This document shows positions 27,001-34,933 of a stretch of DNA of 64,000 bases, one piece after another. The position numbers and the translations under genes are program-made. Source of the DNA: Parvularcula mediterranea (lineage in GTDB: Bacteria; Pseudomonadota; Alphaproteobacteria; Caulobacterales; Parvularculaceae); the NCBI RefSeq assembly GCF_013085255.1, contig NZ_JABFCX010000003.1, forward strand, positions 124,001-188,000, in the 5' to 3' direction. Every line of letters starts with the position of its first letter. Position 1 is the stretch's first letter. A model generated the notes under the pieces. It had not been told where the DNA came from. It saw only the letters and a list, made by a program, of their open reading frames with translations, and searched no databases.

Positions 27001-28862
27001 AGGCCAAGATAGACCTTCCGTGTGCGGTAGGGGATACGGACATCGTCCTGAACGGCCCTGCCGCCTGGCTCCTCGGCGCGCACGACAGCCCGCACGCGAA
27101 GGGGCTCAGCCGCGCCTTCGCCGAGATCCTCCGGCGCGATCGGCAAGGCGGCCACGCCTTCGCCATCGGTCGTAACGACAGGCAGCTCGAAGCTCTCTGC
27201 GCGGTAGGGCGCGTCGTGAAGACCGAAGCTGTAGCCTTCATGCTGGGGGAAGGGGTTCGGTTGCCGCTCGACACGGGCGGAGCCATCGACCCTGAGACCA
27301 GCGCCTGGCGCACCGTAGAGGAAGCGGAGCCGCGCCTCGACCATCCGTGTACCGCCGAGCGCAAGCGGCGTCTCTGTGTCAGCTTCAAGCGTGAGCGCGA
27401 GGCGTTGCGGCACGAAGTCCTCGACGGAGAAGCTGACGCTGCCGACCTGACCGAGGCCATCGAGCTCAAGAGCGGCGCTCCAGACCCCGCGGCTTGCGGC
27501 CTTGGGCAGCTCGAATGCCGCATAGGCGCTGCCAGCCTTCTCGAGCGCATCGAGGCGCACGCGCGCCTGCTCAAGGCCGTTCGGGCGACGCAGGACGAGG
27601 GCGCCCGGGCGGTCGTCCGCGGCATAGCCCTCGGCATTACGGGCGAGGGCGTTCACATGCACCGTCTCGCCGGGGCGATAGATGCCGCGTTCGGTGTAGA
27701 GATAGGCCTCGACATCCTCCGCCTGCTGACGGCCAGAGACGGGATGTGCTGAAAGATCGAGCGGCGCGCGATCGAGGTCGATGAAGGCAAAGTTGCCCCC
27801 GCGGCCTTCGACGACCACCAGCTTCGGCCTGTCGCCGACTTCGCCCCTGAGGAGGGGCGGGTCGAAGCGGACACGGCCTACGCGGCTTGCGACCTTGCTC
27901 GAGAGAACTTCGTTGGCCTGCGAGATCAGGCGCACCATCGTCCTGCCGACAGGTTCTGCGCTCGACAGGGAACGGACCGTGACGTCGAGGCCGGAGGCGC
28001 TGCGGTAGGCCGTCAGCGCAAGGTCCGTGACGATGATCCAGCGCCCAGCGCGCGCAGGCTGGCTCTCGCCACGATCGGCTGCGGAGGCGTCCGAGACCTG
28101 CACGTAGTAGGCCCCAGCTTCGAGCTCGCCGAAGCTTTCCTCAACAGGCATGAGCGTGGTCGTCAGGACATTGCGGGCCCCCGGGGTTTCCAGCGTCCCC
28201 TCATAGACAAAGCTCGAGAGCTCCCCCGGTTCCTCATCATACGGCGTATATTCGTATCGGCCTTCGGCGCCCGAGAAGCCTTCCGTGATCCGGCGCTGGA
28301 CGAGCGCCCGGTCGTTGACGCGGGTGATCCGGACACTGACTTCAGTGACATTGACGGTCTGGATCGCAAGGCCGCGTGCATCTTCGCGGGGAAGGATGAT
28401 GCCGTTGCCTGCAAACTGCACCACAGGCGGACGGTCGGTGAAAGTGAGGGTGACCGTCTCGTCGCGCTCGAGCCGCTCGCCATCGGCGCTCGGCAGGCCC
28501 GCGAGCAAGGTCAGCTCCGCCTCCTGGCCATAGTCGAGACCCTCGATGCAGAGGGCCTGCCCATCCACGGCGATGGCGACAGAGCGCTCGATCTCCACGA
28601 AGGGCTCATAGTCGGCCGACGGATCGAGGGGCTTGGTGAAATGGAGGCAGAGCGTCGGCTGGATTCTATCCTCGCGAACCGAGGTGCGCTGGAAGACGAA
28701 CGGTGTGTCCTGCGCCTGTTCCTGAGCATTGCTGCGCTGCGAAGGGGCTTCGGCGGTTCGGGTCGCCGAGGGCTCCTGGCTCTCGTCCGACCCTCCGAAA
28801 AAGTCGCAAGACACCAGAAGCAATGACGAAACGGCCAGTGCCGCACTGCGCAAAAATTTCAT
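24048..28862 (-). CDS. Bacterial alpha-2-macroglobulin lipoprotein (YfhM type)
   Basis: 1604 residues, the normal size for the family. The N-terminus MKFLRSAALAVSSLLLVSC is a lipoprotein signal, placing it on a periplasmic membrane face. Successive MG/MG1 domains, a bait-like region and the thioester domain are present; the reactive thioester motif is intact as Cys1157-Thr-Glu-Gln1160 within YPYGCTEQL. Bacterial macroglobulins trap foreign proteases by covalent capture. The ATG at 28862 opens directly with the signal peptide; the frame reaching 29501 is spurious. It is transcribed ahead of pbpC and divergent from the alkaline phosphatase, 84 bases away. Confidence 0.95.
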   Translation of the reverse strand: MKFLRSAALAVSSLLLVSCDFFGGSDESQEPSATRTAEAPSQRSNAQEQAQDTPFVFQRTSVREDRIQPTLCLHFTKPLDPSADYEPFVEIERSVAIAVDGQALCIEGLDYGQEAELTLLAGLPSADGERLERDETVTLTFTDRPPVVQFAGNGIILPREDARGLAIQTVNVTEVSVRITRVNDRALVQRRITEGFSGAEGRYEYTPYDEEPGELSSFVYEGTLETPGARNVLTTTLMPVEESFGELEAGAYYVQVSDASAADRGESQPARAGRWIIVTDLALTAYRSASGLDVTVRSLSSAEPVGRTMVRLISQANEVLSSKVASRVGRVRFDPPLLRGEVGDRPKLVVVEGRGGNFAFIDLDRAPLDLSAHPVSGRQQAEDVEAYLYTERGIYRPGETVHVNALARNAEGYAADDRPGALVLRRPNGLEQARVRLDALEKAGSAYAAFELPKAASRGVWSAALELDGLGQVGSVSFSVEDFVPQRLALTLEADTETPLALGGTRMVEARLRFLYGAPGAGLRVDGSARVERQPNPFPQHEGYSFGLHDAPYRAESFELPVVTTDGEGVAALPIAPEDLGEGAAEPLRVRAVVRAEEPGGRAVQDDVRIPYRTRKVYLGLKPGFEGSAEREKPATFELRAVDGDGVPLSTDVRWRLIRRDYEYDWYREESGRWRWRRSKRIVTITEGLAQPGADAALVSTPELPWGDYTLIASHDGEDLASRGFWVGYGGRSADGTPAPDSVRILTPDEGVTVGQEITVAIQPPYAGIAEVAVAADGILSLEHVDVPAEGTEVTLTVTEEWGAGAYVLVSLYTDRKPGIQPIPRRAVGAAYVPMNMDGRTFDVALDMPELVRPREDLTVTIDGGDIAAGQEVYATLAAVDEGILLLTRYASPDPEDYIFGKRSLGVDVYDDYGRLLDPDTGEMGRLRSGGDAIGGAGLSVVPTKTVALFEGPVSFGSDGEAQIDVAVPDFNGELRVMAVLWSDDALGSASAPLTVRDPVPAELVLPRFLSPGDSAEATLTVDNVEGAAGTYNYTVSTESGSIEPVSGSFDLSAGERREASVPLTAGDPGVETYTLAVEGPRGFSISRTYQMETRGAFLPERRYARATVEAGGGYTPPADLFDGLIPGSVSTLISASPTPIDRASLSNSLLSYPYGCTEQLVSRATPLLYKSDRDDRETRILRETVETLLERQGPDGAFGLWRVGDRSASPWLGAYAVEFLAAAREAGMPVPEAALDLAHRALQPVSMGELYRAYGYDTRIRSPRYTEDTQARLEQRSSAYSLYVLAKAGKADRSRLRYVHDAQLDEIESPLAKAQIGAALAAIGDRGRSENALKRAVATAGYVNRGDWYQTINRDAAGIIQLLAESGRTEQAAALYFRADENFPDPLSMTTQEKAFLLKAAEAMARGRDQAFLTKDGSQTQSDVLDGIPTGERYDNAGDETIYVSTLTEGIPSEAPTATSQGIEVTKAITDTAGNEVDLTTLARGDRVIVKLTLNRAEQRRAQLVVTDLLPAGLEIEAVLDPGDAVSGPYRFLGRLTRADIAEARDDRFVASVIRAGNDPFSFAYIARAVTPGSFTLPGAVTEDMYRPQIFGRSASREMVIAP

Positions 28863-28946
28863 ATTGTCCCGCCCGTTTTCCTCACCTTGAGACGTTGCCA
28901 CGGACGGGTGTTTGAGGGAAGCGAGCCTCCAGGATCGGAGGGCACC

Positions 28947-30416
28947 ATGGATCTTTTCGCCGTCATCGGAATGCAGGCAGCTGTCGAGCTGCGCGACTGG
29001 GAAGCTGAGGGGCGCGACGCGCTCTCCGCGGTCAAGGATCGCCAGCCGATCGAGCGCCCTGCGAAGAACGTCATCCTTTTCATCGCCGACGGCATGGACG
29101 TCACGACCTCCTCGGCGGCGCGCATCCTCGATGGGCAGCAGAAGGGCGGCATGGGCGAGGAGAACCTCCTGACCTTCGAAAGCCTGCCGTTCACGGGCTT
29201 CTCGCGGACCTACAACGTCAACATGCAGGTGCCGGACAGCGCCGGCACGGCGACGGCCATGATGACCGGCCACAAGACCAAGGCTGGCGTCATCAATGTC
29301 GACCAGACGGTGCCGCGCGGCGACTGCGCCGCTGCGGAAGGCAAGAACCTCCCGTCGATCCTCGAAGTTGCTCAGGAGACGGGCCGCTCGTCCGGCGTCA
29401 TCTCCACCGCGCGGATCACCCACGCGACGCCTGCTACGCTCTACGCCAGCTCGCCCGACCGCGGGTGGGAGGCTGCCGGTGACGTTCCCGAAGGCGCCCA
29501 AGGATGCCGGGACATTGCCCGCCAGCTGATCGACGCTGCGGAGAGCTACAACCTCGTCGTCGCCCTCGGTGGTGGCCGGACGAACTTCATCCCGAACGAC
29601 ATGAAGGACCCCGAGTATGAGAACCGCTCAGGGCGCCGGAAAGACGGGCTGAACCTCATCAATGCCTGGGAAGAGATCAGCCGCCGCCACAAGACGGTGT
29701 TTTACGGCTCGCAGCTCGACGAGATCGGCCCTCGCGACAAGGTCCTCGGCCTCTTCGAGCCGAGCCACATGATGTACGAGCATGACCGCGTTACCGATGA
29801 GGCCGACGAGCCGAGCCTCGCCGAGATGACCCGCTTCGCTATCGAGCGGCTGAACAATGACCGTGACGGCTTCTTCCTCCTCGTGGAGGGCGGCCGGGTG
29901 GACCATGCCCACCATGGCGGCAATGCCTACCGCGCGCTCGTCGACACGATCGCTTTTGATGAAGCGGTGGAAGTGGCGCTGGAGATGACCGATCGCGAGG
30001 ACACGCTGATCATCGTCACGGCTGACCACGGTCACACCATGGCGTTCCAAGGCTATCCCCACCGGGGCAACCCGATCATGGGGGTCGTCAGGTCTGTCGA
30101 CTCCGAGGGCAATCCCGTGGATCTTCCGGCGCAGGCAGGCGACCAGCAGCCCTACACCACCCTCGGCTACATGAACGGCCCCGGCGCCCCCCGTCCCGCT
30201 AGCGAAGACAGCGCCCAGCGCCGTCCCTTCGTTGAGGAGCAGGAAGCCCTCGACCCTGACTACAAGCAGCAGGCCCTGATCCCGCACTTCTCCGAGACCC
30301 ACGGCGGCCAGGACGTCGCGATCTATGCAGTCGGCCCGAAGGCCCACTACCTGACGGGCGTGCACGAGCAGAGCTTCATCTACTACGTGATGGAAGACGC
30401 TCTCAGAAAAGAGTAG
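28947..30416 (+). CDS. Alkaline phosphatase (PhoA family) without an evident signal peptide
   Basis: 489 residues of the PhoA-type phosphomonoesterase family. Metal Asp48 lies in NVILFIADGM, nucleophile Ser98 in PDSAGTATAMMTG, then EGGRVDHAHHGGN and TADHGHTMAF, with the final zinc His in FSETHGGQDV. The ATG at 28947 has GGAGGG 4 bases upstream. Its N-terminus (MDLFAVIGMQAAVELRDWEAEG) lacks a basic-hydrophobic signal, whereas the family is normally exported. The longer frame from 28887 does not supply one either. No pho box was recognised. tRNA-Val lies 39 bases after the stop. Confidence 0.92.
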   Translation: MDLFAVIGMQAAVELRDWEAEGRDALSAVKDRQPIERPAKNVILFIADGMDVTTSSAARILDGQQKGGMGEENLLTFESLPFTGFSRTYNVNMQVPDSAGTATAMMTGHKTKAGVINVDQTVPRGDCAAAEGKNLPSILEVAQETGRSSGVISTARITHATPATLYASSPDRGWEAAGDVPEGAQGCRDIARQLIDAAESYNLVVALGGGRTNFIPNDMKDPEYENRSGRRKDGLNLINAWEEISRRHKTVFYGSQLDEIGPRDKVLGLFEPSHMMYEHDRVTDEADEPSLAEMTRFAIERLNNDRDGFFLLVEGGRVDHAHHGGNAYRALVDTIAFDEAVEVALEMTDREDTLIIVTADHGHTMAFQGYPHRGNPIMGVVRSVDSEGNPVDLPAQAGDQQPYTTLGYMNGPGAPRPASEDSAQRRPFVEEQEALDPDYKQQALIPHFSETHGGQDVAIYAVGPKAHYLTGVHEQSFIYYVMEDALRKE

Positions 30417-30455
30417 GTGACGTGCCGTCCGCCCTTCGCTAAGGGCGGCGGCTCA

Positions 30456-30531
<76 letters not shown>

Positions 30532-30561
30532 TTCGCTGCTCTTTGGCGAAGCCTGTCAGAT

Positions 30562-30578
30562 CCTCCGGGGGAGGTTTT
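30562..30578 (+). terminator. Possible terminator after tRNA-Val
   Basis: CCTCC-ggg-GGAGG followed by TTTT, about 30 bases after the tRNA. The stem is short, so the call is tentative. The remaining bases to 30715 show no gene. Confidence 0.4.
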
Positions 30579-30715
30579 GGACGAGGCGAATGCCCCCGGC
30601 AGAGGCCGTCCCCATTGCTCACGCAAGCATCTTGGATCGTCCGAAAAAGCCTTAGGAAAGCACTCGACCTAAAGCGCCTAAGGCATTCTTCATATTAGAA
30701 AAAAGCGACTGGTCT

Positions 30716-31246
30716 TCAGGCTTCGTAGAAGCGCTGCTCTACGACCTTTTTGACCTTCTTCCGCCCAAACATCTTGGCCTTCGCGAGGCCCATGATCCCG
30801 AGGCTCGCGCAGATCGCAGAGAAGCCTTGCAGCAGCATGGCTGCCGCATCGGTCGATTGGATCATTTCTGTCGTCGCCATCAGCGCCTCGTGGGCGCTGC
30901 CGCCGCTGACCCCTGCGAGGAGGAAGAGCGCGACCATCTGAAGGCGCTTCCAGACCGCAGCCCAAAGGGCGCCGATGCTCCAGCCAAGGCTTGAGAGGAC
31001 GACCACGATCCGCTCCGCCGCGCCGTCGAGCGACATTGGCAACGAGCCGCCAAGGGACGCAGGAACGATCTCGTCGAGCCCCTGAATGTCGGCAACATGG
31101 TCGGGGATCACGCGCGCAAAATTGTGCCGGAGCAGCTCCCACCATTCTCCCACGCTCATGCCCTCATTACCAATCGCCACCGAGGCGATCAGCGTCGCCG
31201 CGGAGTAGAAAAGCATAGCGCCCTGAAAATCCGAGCGTTGAGCCAT
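30716..31246 (-). CDS. Hypothetical membrane protein (176 aa)
   Basis: 176 residues with hydrophobic stretches near 7-27, 85-108, 110-130 and 142-160, and a strongly basic C-terminal tail (KAKMFGRKKVKKVVEQR). No family recognised. The ATG at 31246 is chosen for the upstream AAGGGAA; the frame extending to 31324 has no ribosome site. It stands alone between the tRNA and the methyltransferase-like gene. The basic end suggests a cytoplasmic C-terminus by the positive-inside rule. Confidence 0.65.
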   Translation of the reverse strand: MAQRSDFQGAMLFYSAATLIASVAIGNEGMSVGEWWELLRHNFARVIPDHVADIQGLDEIVPASLGGSLPMSLDGAAERIVVVLSSLGWSIGALWAAVWKRLQMVALFLLAGVSGGSAHEALMATTEMIQSTDAAAMLLQGFSAICASLGIMGLAKAKMFGRKKVKKVVEQRFYEA

Positions 31247-31387
31247 GTCGGTTCCCTTCGGACGGAGTAACGTCTCTCCCAGACGTTCGTTCCCCCGACC
31301 GTCCTTCGACATGAACATAAGCACAGTTTGAGGGAAGAGCGAAGCTTTTCGCTAACGCTCTCCCGTTTGTGCTTCTCTTTCAGGCGG

Positions 31388-32236
31388 TTACTCTGCCGGT
31401 TTTTGGAACTTGAAGACGAACCGGTCGGTTTTCCTGCGCACCGATGGGTCGAAGACGCTGATCGAATAGTCGTCTTCGCCGGTCATCAGGACGTCGGAGA
31501 CCTCCATCAGGGAGAAGCCAGCAGCCTCGACCTGCGCCTTCACGGTAGCCGGAGCGATCCGGTGCACGGTGTTGGCGGCTTCGGTGACATCACCCGGCAT
31601 GGCGACATGGTCGATCACCACGAAGGTGCCGCCGGGCTTCAAGGCCTCGAAGATGCTCGCGAGCGCTGCCTCGTGGTCGGCGACGGGTTCGGTCTCGCCT
31701 TCGCGGACGACGAACATGTCGTGGTAGGCGAGGGCGTAGACCATGCTGTCGACCCCCTGAACGACGCCAGCCAGCTCCTCGAGCGGCACTTCGATCACGT
31801 CGACATTCTGGCCGACCTCGTCATCGAAGCGGCCATCCATCCGGTCGCGCACGAAGCCGCCGTAGAAATTGTCATTGTGCAGGATGACCTCGCCCTCAGG
31901 ACCCACCAGAGGCGAAAGGATCTCTGCATAGTAGCCTGTCCCGCCATTGAGATCGACGACGCGGCTGCCTTCGCCGACATCCATAAGAGCGACGATCGCG
32001 CCCGGCTTGCGGGCCTCGTCGAGCTCCACCTGATCGGCAGGGCGCGATGGGCTCGCGAGCGCTGCCTCCACCGGGTCCGCAGGCTCCATATCCGAGGCCA
32101 TGGGCGTCGGAGCAGGGGAGAGCTTCTCGCTCTCCTCGACCTGCGGCTCAGGCGCAGGGCTTTCGTCATTTCCGCCGCCGCAGGCCGCGAGAATGGCTGC
32201 GGTCGAAGCAATCGCCAGGAGGTGTGCTTTGCGCAT
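31388..32236 (-). CDS. Lipoprotein with a class I SAM-methyltransferase fold
   Basis: 282 residues. A lipoprotein signal ends in ILAAC (Cys near 17), then a Pro/Glu-rich linker to about residue 65, then a Rossmann-like domain with motif I VVDLNGGTGYYAEIL, a following acidic strand end and FEALKPGGTFVVIDHV. Exported methyltransferase-like proteins of this kind recur in Proteobacteria, but SAM is not known in the periplasm, so the activity is unclear. The ATG at 32236 follows AGGGAG. It is divergent from msrA with 147 bases between starts. Confidence 0.85.
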   Translation of the reverse strand: MRKAHLLAIASTAAILAACGGGNDESPAPEPQVEESEKLSPAPTPMASDMEPADPVEAALASPSRPADQVELDEARKPGAIVALMDVGEGSRVVDLNGGTGYYAEILSPLVGPEGEVILHNDNFYGGFVRDRMDGRFDDEVGQNVDVIEVPLEELAGVVQGVDSMVYALAYHDMFVVREGETEPVADHEAALASIFEALKPGGTFVVIDHVAMPGDVTEAANTVHRIAPATVKAQVEAAGFSLMEVSDVLMTGEDDYSISVFDPSVRRKTDRFVFKFQKPAE

Positions 32237-32383
32237 ATTTGGGCTCCCTAATCTCTGTCCGCCTGAGAGCTGGCGCCGTTTCATCGCCCCTGCCAACCGC
32301 GCAGTGCAGCATCTTGCCGCTTCTTCATTGTGGCCGCCTGCGGCAGGACTACATACGACACCGCTAAGCAAAGGAGGCTCACC

Positions 32384-32902
32384 ATGACCGAGACCAAGAC
32401 CGCTATCCTCGCCGGGGGCTGCTTCTGGGGCATGGAAGAGCTGATCCGGAACCAGCCCGGGGTCCACAAGACCCGCGTCGGCTACACCGGTGGCGACCTC
32501 GACAACCCCACCTATAACGACGTGAAGACCGGCAAGACCGGCCACGCCGAAGCCATTGAGATCGTCTTCGACCCGGCCGTGATGAGCTATGAGAAGCTCC
32601 TCCACTGGTTCTTCCAGATCCACGATCCGACGACCAAAGACCGCCAGGGCAACGACCGCGGCTCGCAGTATCGCTCGGCCATTTGGTACCAGGACGACGA
32701 GCAAAAAGAGACCGCCGAGAAGGTGATCGCTGCCGTCAACGCCTCAGGCAACTGGCCGGGCTCGGTGGTCACGGAGCTCGTTCCCGCCAAGCCGTTCTAC
32801 GAGGCCGAGGACTTCCATCAGGACTACCTGCAGAAGTACCCCAACGGGTACACCTGCCACTATGTCCGTCCCGAATGGACCGTGGACGGACGGGCTGCCT
32901 AA
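32384..32902 (+). CDS. msrA: Peptide methionine sulfoxide reductase MsrA
   Basis: MsrA reduces methionine-S-sulfoxide in proteins using thioredoxin. The 172 residues carry the catalytic GGCFWGMEE (Cys13), [13 protein letters not shown], the FFQIHDPT block and [11 protein letters not shown]-terminal Cys in GYTCHYV may serve as the resolving residue. The ATG at 32384 has AAGGAGG 7 bases upstream; the frame from 32330 is not supported. No signal peptide, so cytoplasmic. An intergenic palindrome starts 4 bases after the stop. Confidence 0.96.
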   Translation: MTETKTAILAGGCFWGMEELIRNQPGVHKTRVGYTGGDLDNPTYNDVKTGKTGHAEAIEIVFDPAVMSYEKLLHWFFQIHDPTTKDRQGNDRGSQYRSAIWYQDDEQKETAEKVIAAVNASGNWPGSVVTELVPAKPFYEAEDFHQDYLQKYPNGYTCHYVRPEWTVDGRAA

Positions 32903-32906
32903 CCCT

Positions 32907-33046
32907 GTCATCCCGGAAGCGCGCAAGCGCTGTCCGAGACCCATGCTCGGGGCGCTTGAACGACGCTTCGGAGAAGCGGCGTCGCGAGAAACTCAAGCCG
33001 TTCAATTATGGGTTCCGGGCTCTCGCTTGGCGAGCCCCGGAATGAC
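32907..33046. repeat. Intergenic palindromic repeat, type A
   Basis: The unit runs from GTCATCCCGG to CCCCGGAATGAC with nested hairpins (GCGCGCAAGCGC, GGGCTCTCGCTTGGCGAGCCC) and a GACCCATG core. A diverged relative lies at 49984-50121. This form is common between genes in alphaproteobacterial chromosomes and here fills the space between msrA and the 71-aa gene. Confidence 0.75.
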
Positions 33047-33049
33047 TGG

Positions 33050-33265
33050 TCAGGCGAGCTTGTCCAAGAACCGCTCAGGCACCTCGATGACGCTTCCATC
33101 ATCGGCTTCGACGCCGATCATCCTTGTGCCGATTTTCTCGCCCAGAGACCTCGCCACGCGCTGATCAGGGATTACGAAGACCGACACAACGGAGCCCTCA
33201 TGCCCCGGCTCGTAGCGCGGTTCGGCTTCAGGCCTGACCCGGACATAGTCCAGATGGCTGATCAC
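33050..33265 (-). CDS. Small hypothetical protein coupled to ftsX (71 aa)
   Basis: 71 residues, MISHLDYVRVRPEAEPRYEP onward, with GSVVSVFVIPDQRVA and a final acidic/basic helix. The GTG start overlaps the ftsX stop by 4 bases (GTGA), an arrangement typical of translational coupling, and codon use matches neighbours. No family was recognised. Position at the end of the ftsE-ftsX operon hints at a division or envelope role, by inference only. If ftsE-ftsX homologues elsewhere lack it, it may be lineage-specific. Confidence 0.55.
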   Translation of the reverse strand: MISHLDYVRVRPEAEPRYEPGHEGSVVSVFVIPDQRVARSLGEKIGTRMIGVEADDGSVIEVPERFLDKLA

Positions 33266-34179
33266 GCGACGTAGGCGTCCTTACCCCTCAGGGCCCGGAG
33301 GACTGCGATCCTTGCCGAAATCGTCGAAAGACCACCCAGCAGGAGAGGGATCACCACCAGCCACAGCGCCGTCTTCGCGTCGATGGAGAAGGCTGGCAGG
33401 AACCCGCCTGCGTCCCTTGTGACCATGGCCAGCGACTTGGTCGAAAGCCAGGCCACAAGCGCCCCTCCGGCCCCGCCGACGAGGCCGAGAGTCAGGTAGC
33501 GGTTGCCGATCTGCCGCGCGATGAACCCGTCCGTCGCGCCCACGAGATGCAGGACTTCCACGATGTTCCGGTGTGCCGCGAGCCCCGCGCGGGCTGCGAA
33601 GACGATGACGCTGGACGCTGCCAGAACCACGAGAACGAAGGCGAAGAAGGTCAGCGCCCTGATCCTCCGCGCACTGGCGATCAGCTGGTCCGTCCATGCG
33701 GAATGGTCGTTGAGGCTCGCCCCCTCGACCTTGTCGGAGAGGGCTGTCCTGAGGCCCGAAAGATCGGCCCGCAGCTCAGGCGAGACATCCGCCGTGATCA
33801 GCACAGGCAGGGGCAGATCCTGAGGCAGGTTGCCTTCACCGATCCACGGCTCAAGCAGTTCCTCCGCCTCGGACCGGGGCACCCGCCTGATCTCCGACAG
33901 ACCTTCCGTGTCGAGAAGGATAGCCTCGGCATCATCGGCACCCGAAGCGATCTCCTCGGCCGTCATACCGCGCACCTGCACGGTGACCGAGCCCGTCAGC
34001 TCGCCGGACCAATTCGACACCGCCGCATCGACGGCGAAGAACCCAGTGAGGGCAATCCCCGCGAGAAAGGCCAGCACGCCGATCACCAGCGCGAGCGACG
34101 CGCCGCTCACCCCGTTTTCAGGGATGATGGCGGTCTTTCCCGACCGGACTTCGGCGAGGGGTTCGGCGTCGGCGCTCAC
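33262..34179 (-). CDS. ftsX: Cell division protein FtsX (ABC permease-like)
   Basis: 305 residues with a cytoplasmic N-terminus, TM1 near 29-50, a large periplasmic loop (about 55-165), then three more TM segments, the classic FtsX topology. The HLVGATDGFIARQIGNRYL segment is the coupling region contacting FtsE. With FtsE it transmits ATP-driven signals to periplasmic wall amidases or their activators at the septum. The start overlaps the ftsE stop by 4 bases. Confidence 0.94.
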   Translation of the reverse strand: MSADAEPLAEVRSGKTAIIPENGVSGASLALVIGVLAFLAGIALTGFFAVDAAVSNWSGELTGSVTVQVRGMTAEEIASGADDAEAILLDTEGLSEIRRVPRSEAEELLEPWIGEGNLPQDLPLPVLITADVSPELRADLSGLRTALSDKVEGASLNDHSAWTDQLIASARRIRALTFFAFVLVVLAASSVIVFAARAGLAAHRNIVEVLHLVGATDGFIARQIGNRYLTLGLVGGAGGALVAWLSTKSLAMVTRDAGGFLPAFSIDAKTALWLVVIPLLLGGLSTISARIAVLRALRGKDAYVA

Positions 34180-34898
34180 TCGGCAGGCTCCTTCGCGGCT
34201 TCGTCAGGGATGGGGGCGTGGAGGTTCGTCTTGCCGTCCTTCAGGCGGAGGATCGGCTGCTTCAGCCCCCGCACGAGCCCGAGGTCGTGGGTTGCGACAA
34301 TCACGGCTGTGCCAAGGCGGTTCAGCTCCAAAAGGAGCCGCATGATCTTCTCCCCCATTACCGGGTCGACATTGCCCGTCGGCTCGTCGGCGAGGATCAG
34401 GTCAGGCTTCGACACCAGCGCCCGCGCCAAGGCTACGCGCTGCTTCTCACCGCCCGAGAGCACCGTGGGAGGGGCGTCGATCCTGTGTGCGAGGCCGACC
34501 CAGCTTAACAGTTCAACAACGTCGTCTCGGTAACTGTTGGGGCTGATGCCGAGAACGCGCATCGGTAGTGCCACATTCTCGAAGGCAGTCAGATGATCGA
34601 GCAGGCGAAACTCTTGAAAAACAACGCCGATCCGGCGGCGGAGTTTCGGCATATCGGCCGTCGGCATCTCCGCGAGATCGTGGCCGAACACCTCGACCCT
34701 TCCCGAGCTCTGCCGGTGCGCCGCGTAGATCAGCTTGAGGAGGCTCGTCTTACCGGCGCCGGAAGGGCCGGTGAGGAAACGGAAATCCCCATGGCGCAGG
34801 GTGAAGTCGCAGCCGCGCAGCACTTCCCGCGCCCCGTCATAGGTCAGGTGCACATCGTCGAACGTCACGATGGCCTGGCTGGTCGGATCATTCACCAT
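34176..34898 (-). CDS. ftsE: Cell division ATP-binding protein FtsE
   Basis: About 240 residues of an ABC ATPase: Walker A GPSGAGKTSL, Q-loop VFQEFRLLDHL, signature LSGGEKQRVALARAL, Walker B LILADEPTGNVDP and switch ATHDLG. It partners FtsX at the septum. The start is not certain: ATG 34898 is used because the longer option (34949) overlaps the divergent gene, but neither has a good Shine-Dalgarno sequence. The divergent DUF3426-like gene begins 35 bases away, so the promoters must overlap. Confidence 0.93.
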   Translation of the reverse strand: MVNDPTSQAIVTFDDVHLTYDGAREVLRGCDFTLRHGDFRFLTGPSGAGKTSLLKLIYAAHRQSSGRVEVFGHDLAEMPTADMPKLRRRIGVVFQEFRLLDHLTAFENVALPMRVLGISPNSYRDDVVELLSWVGLAHRIDAPPTVLSGGEKQRVALARALVSKPDLILADEPTGNVDPVMGEKIMRLLLELNRLGTAVIVATHDLGLVRGLKQPILRLKDGKTNLHAPIPDEAAKEPAE

Positions 34899-34933
34899 GA
34901 GGCGGGTTTGCCCGCTTTCGGAGGTCGAACGCA

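Noticed and set aside
26790-27752. 320-residue open frame opposite the alpha-2-macroglobulin gene
   Set aside because: Antisense shadow of a conserved gene, no recognisable domain.
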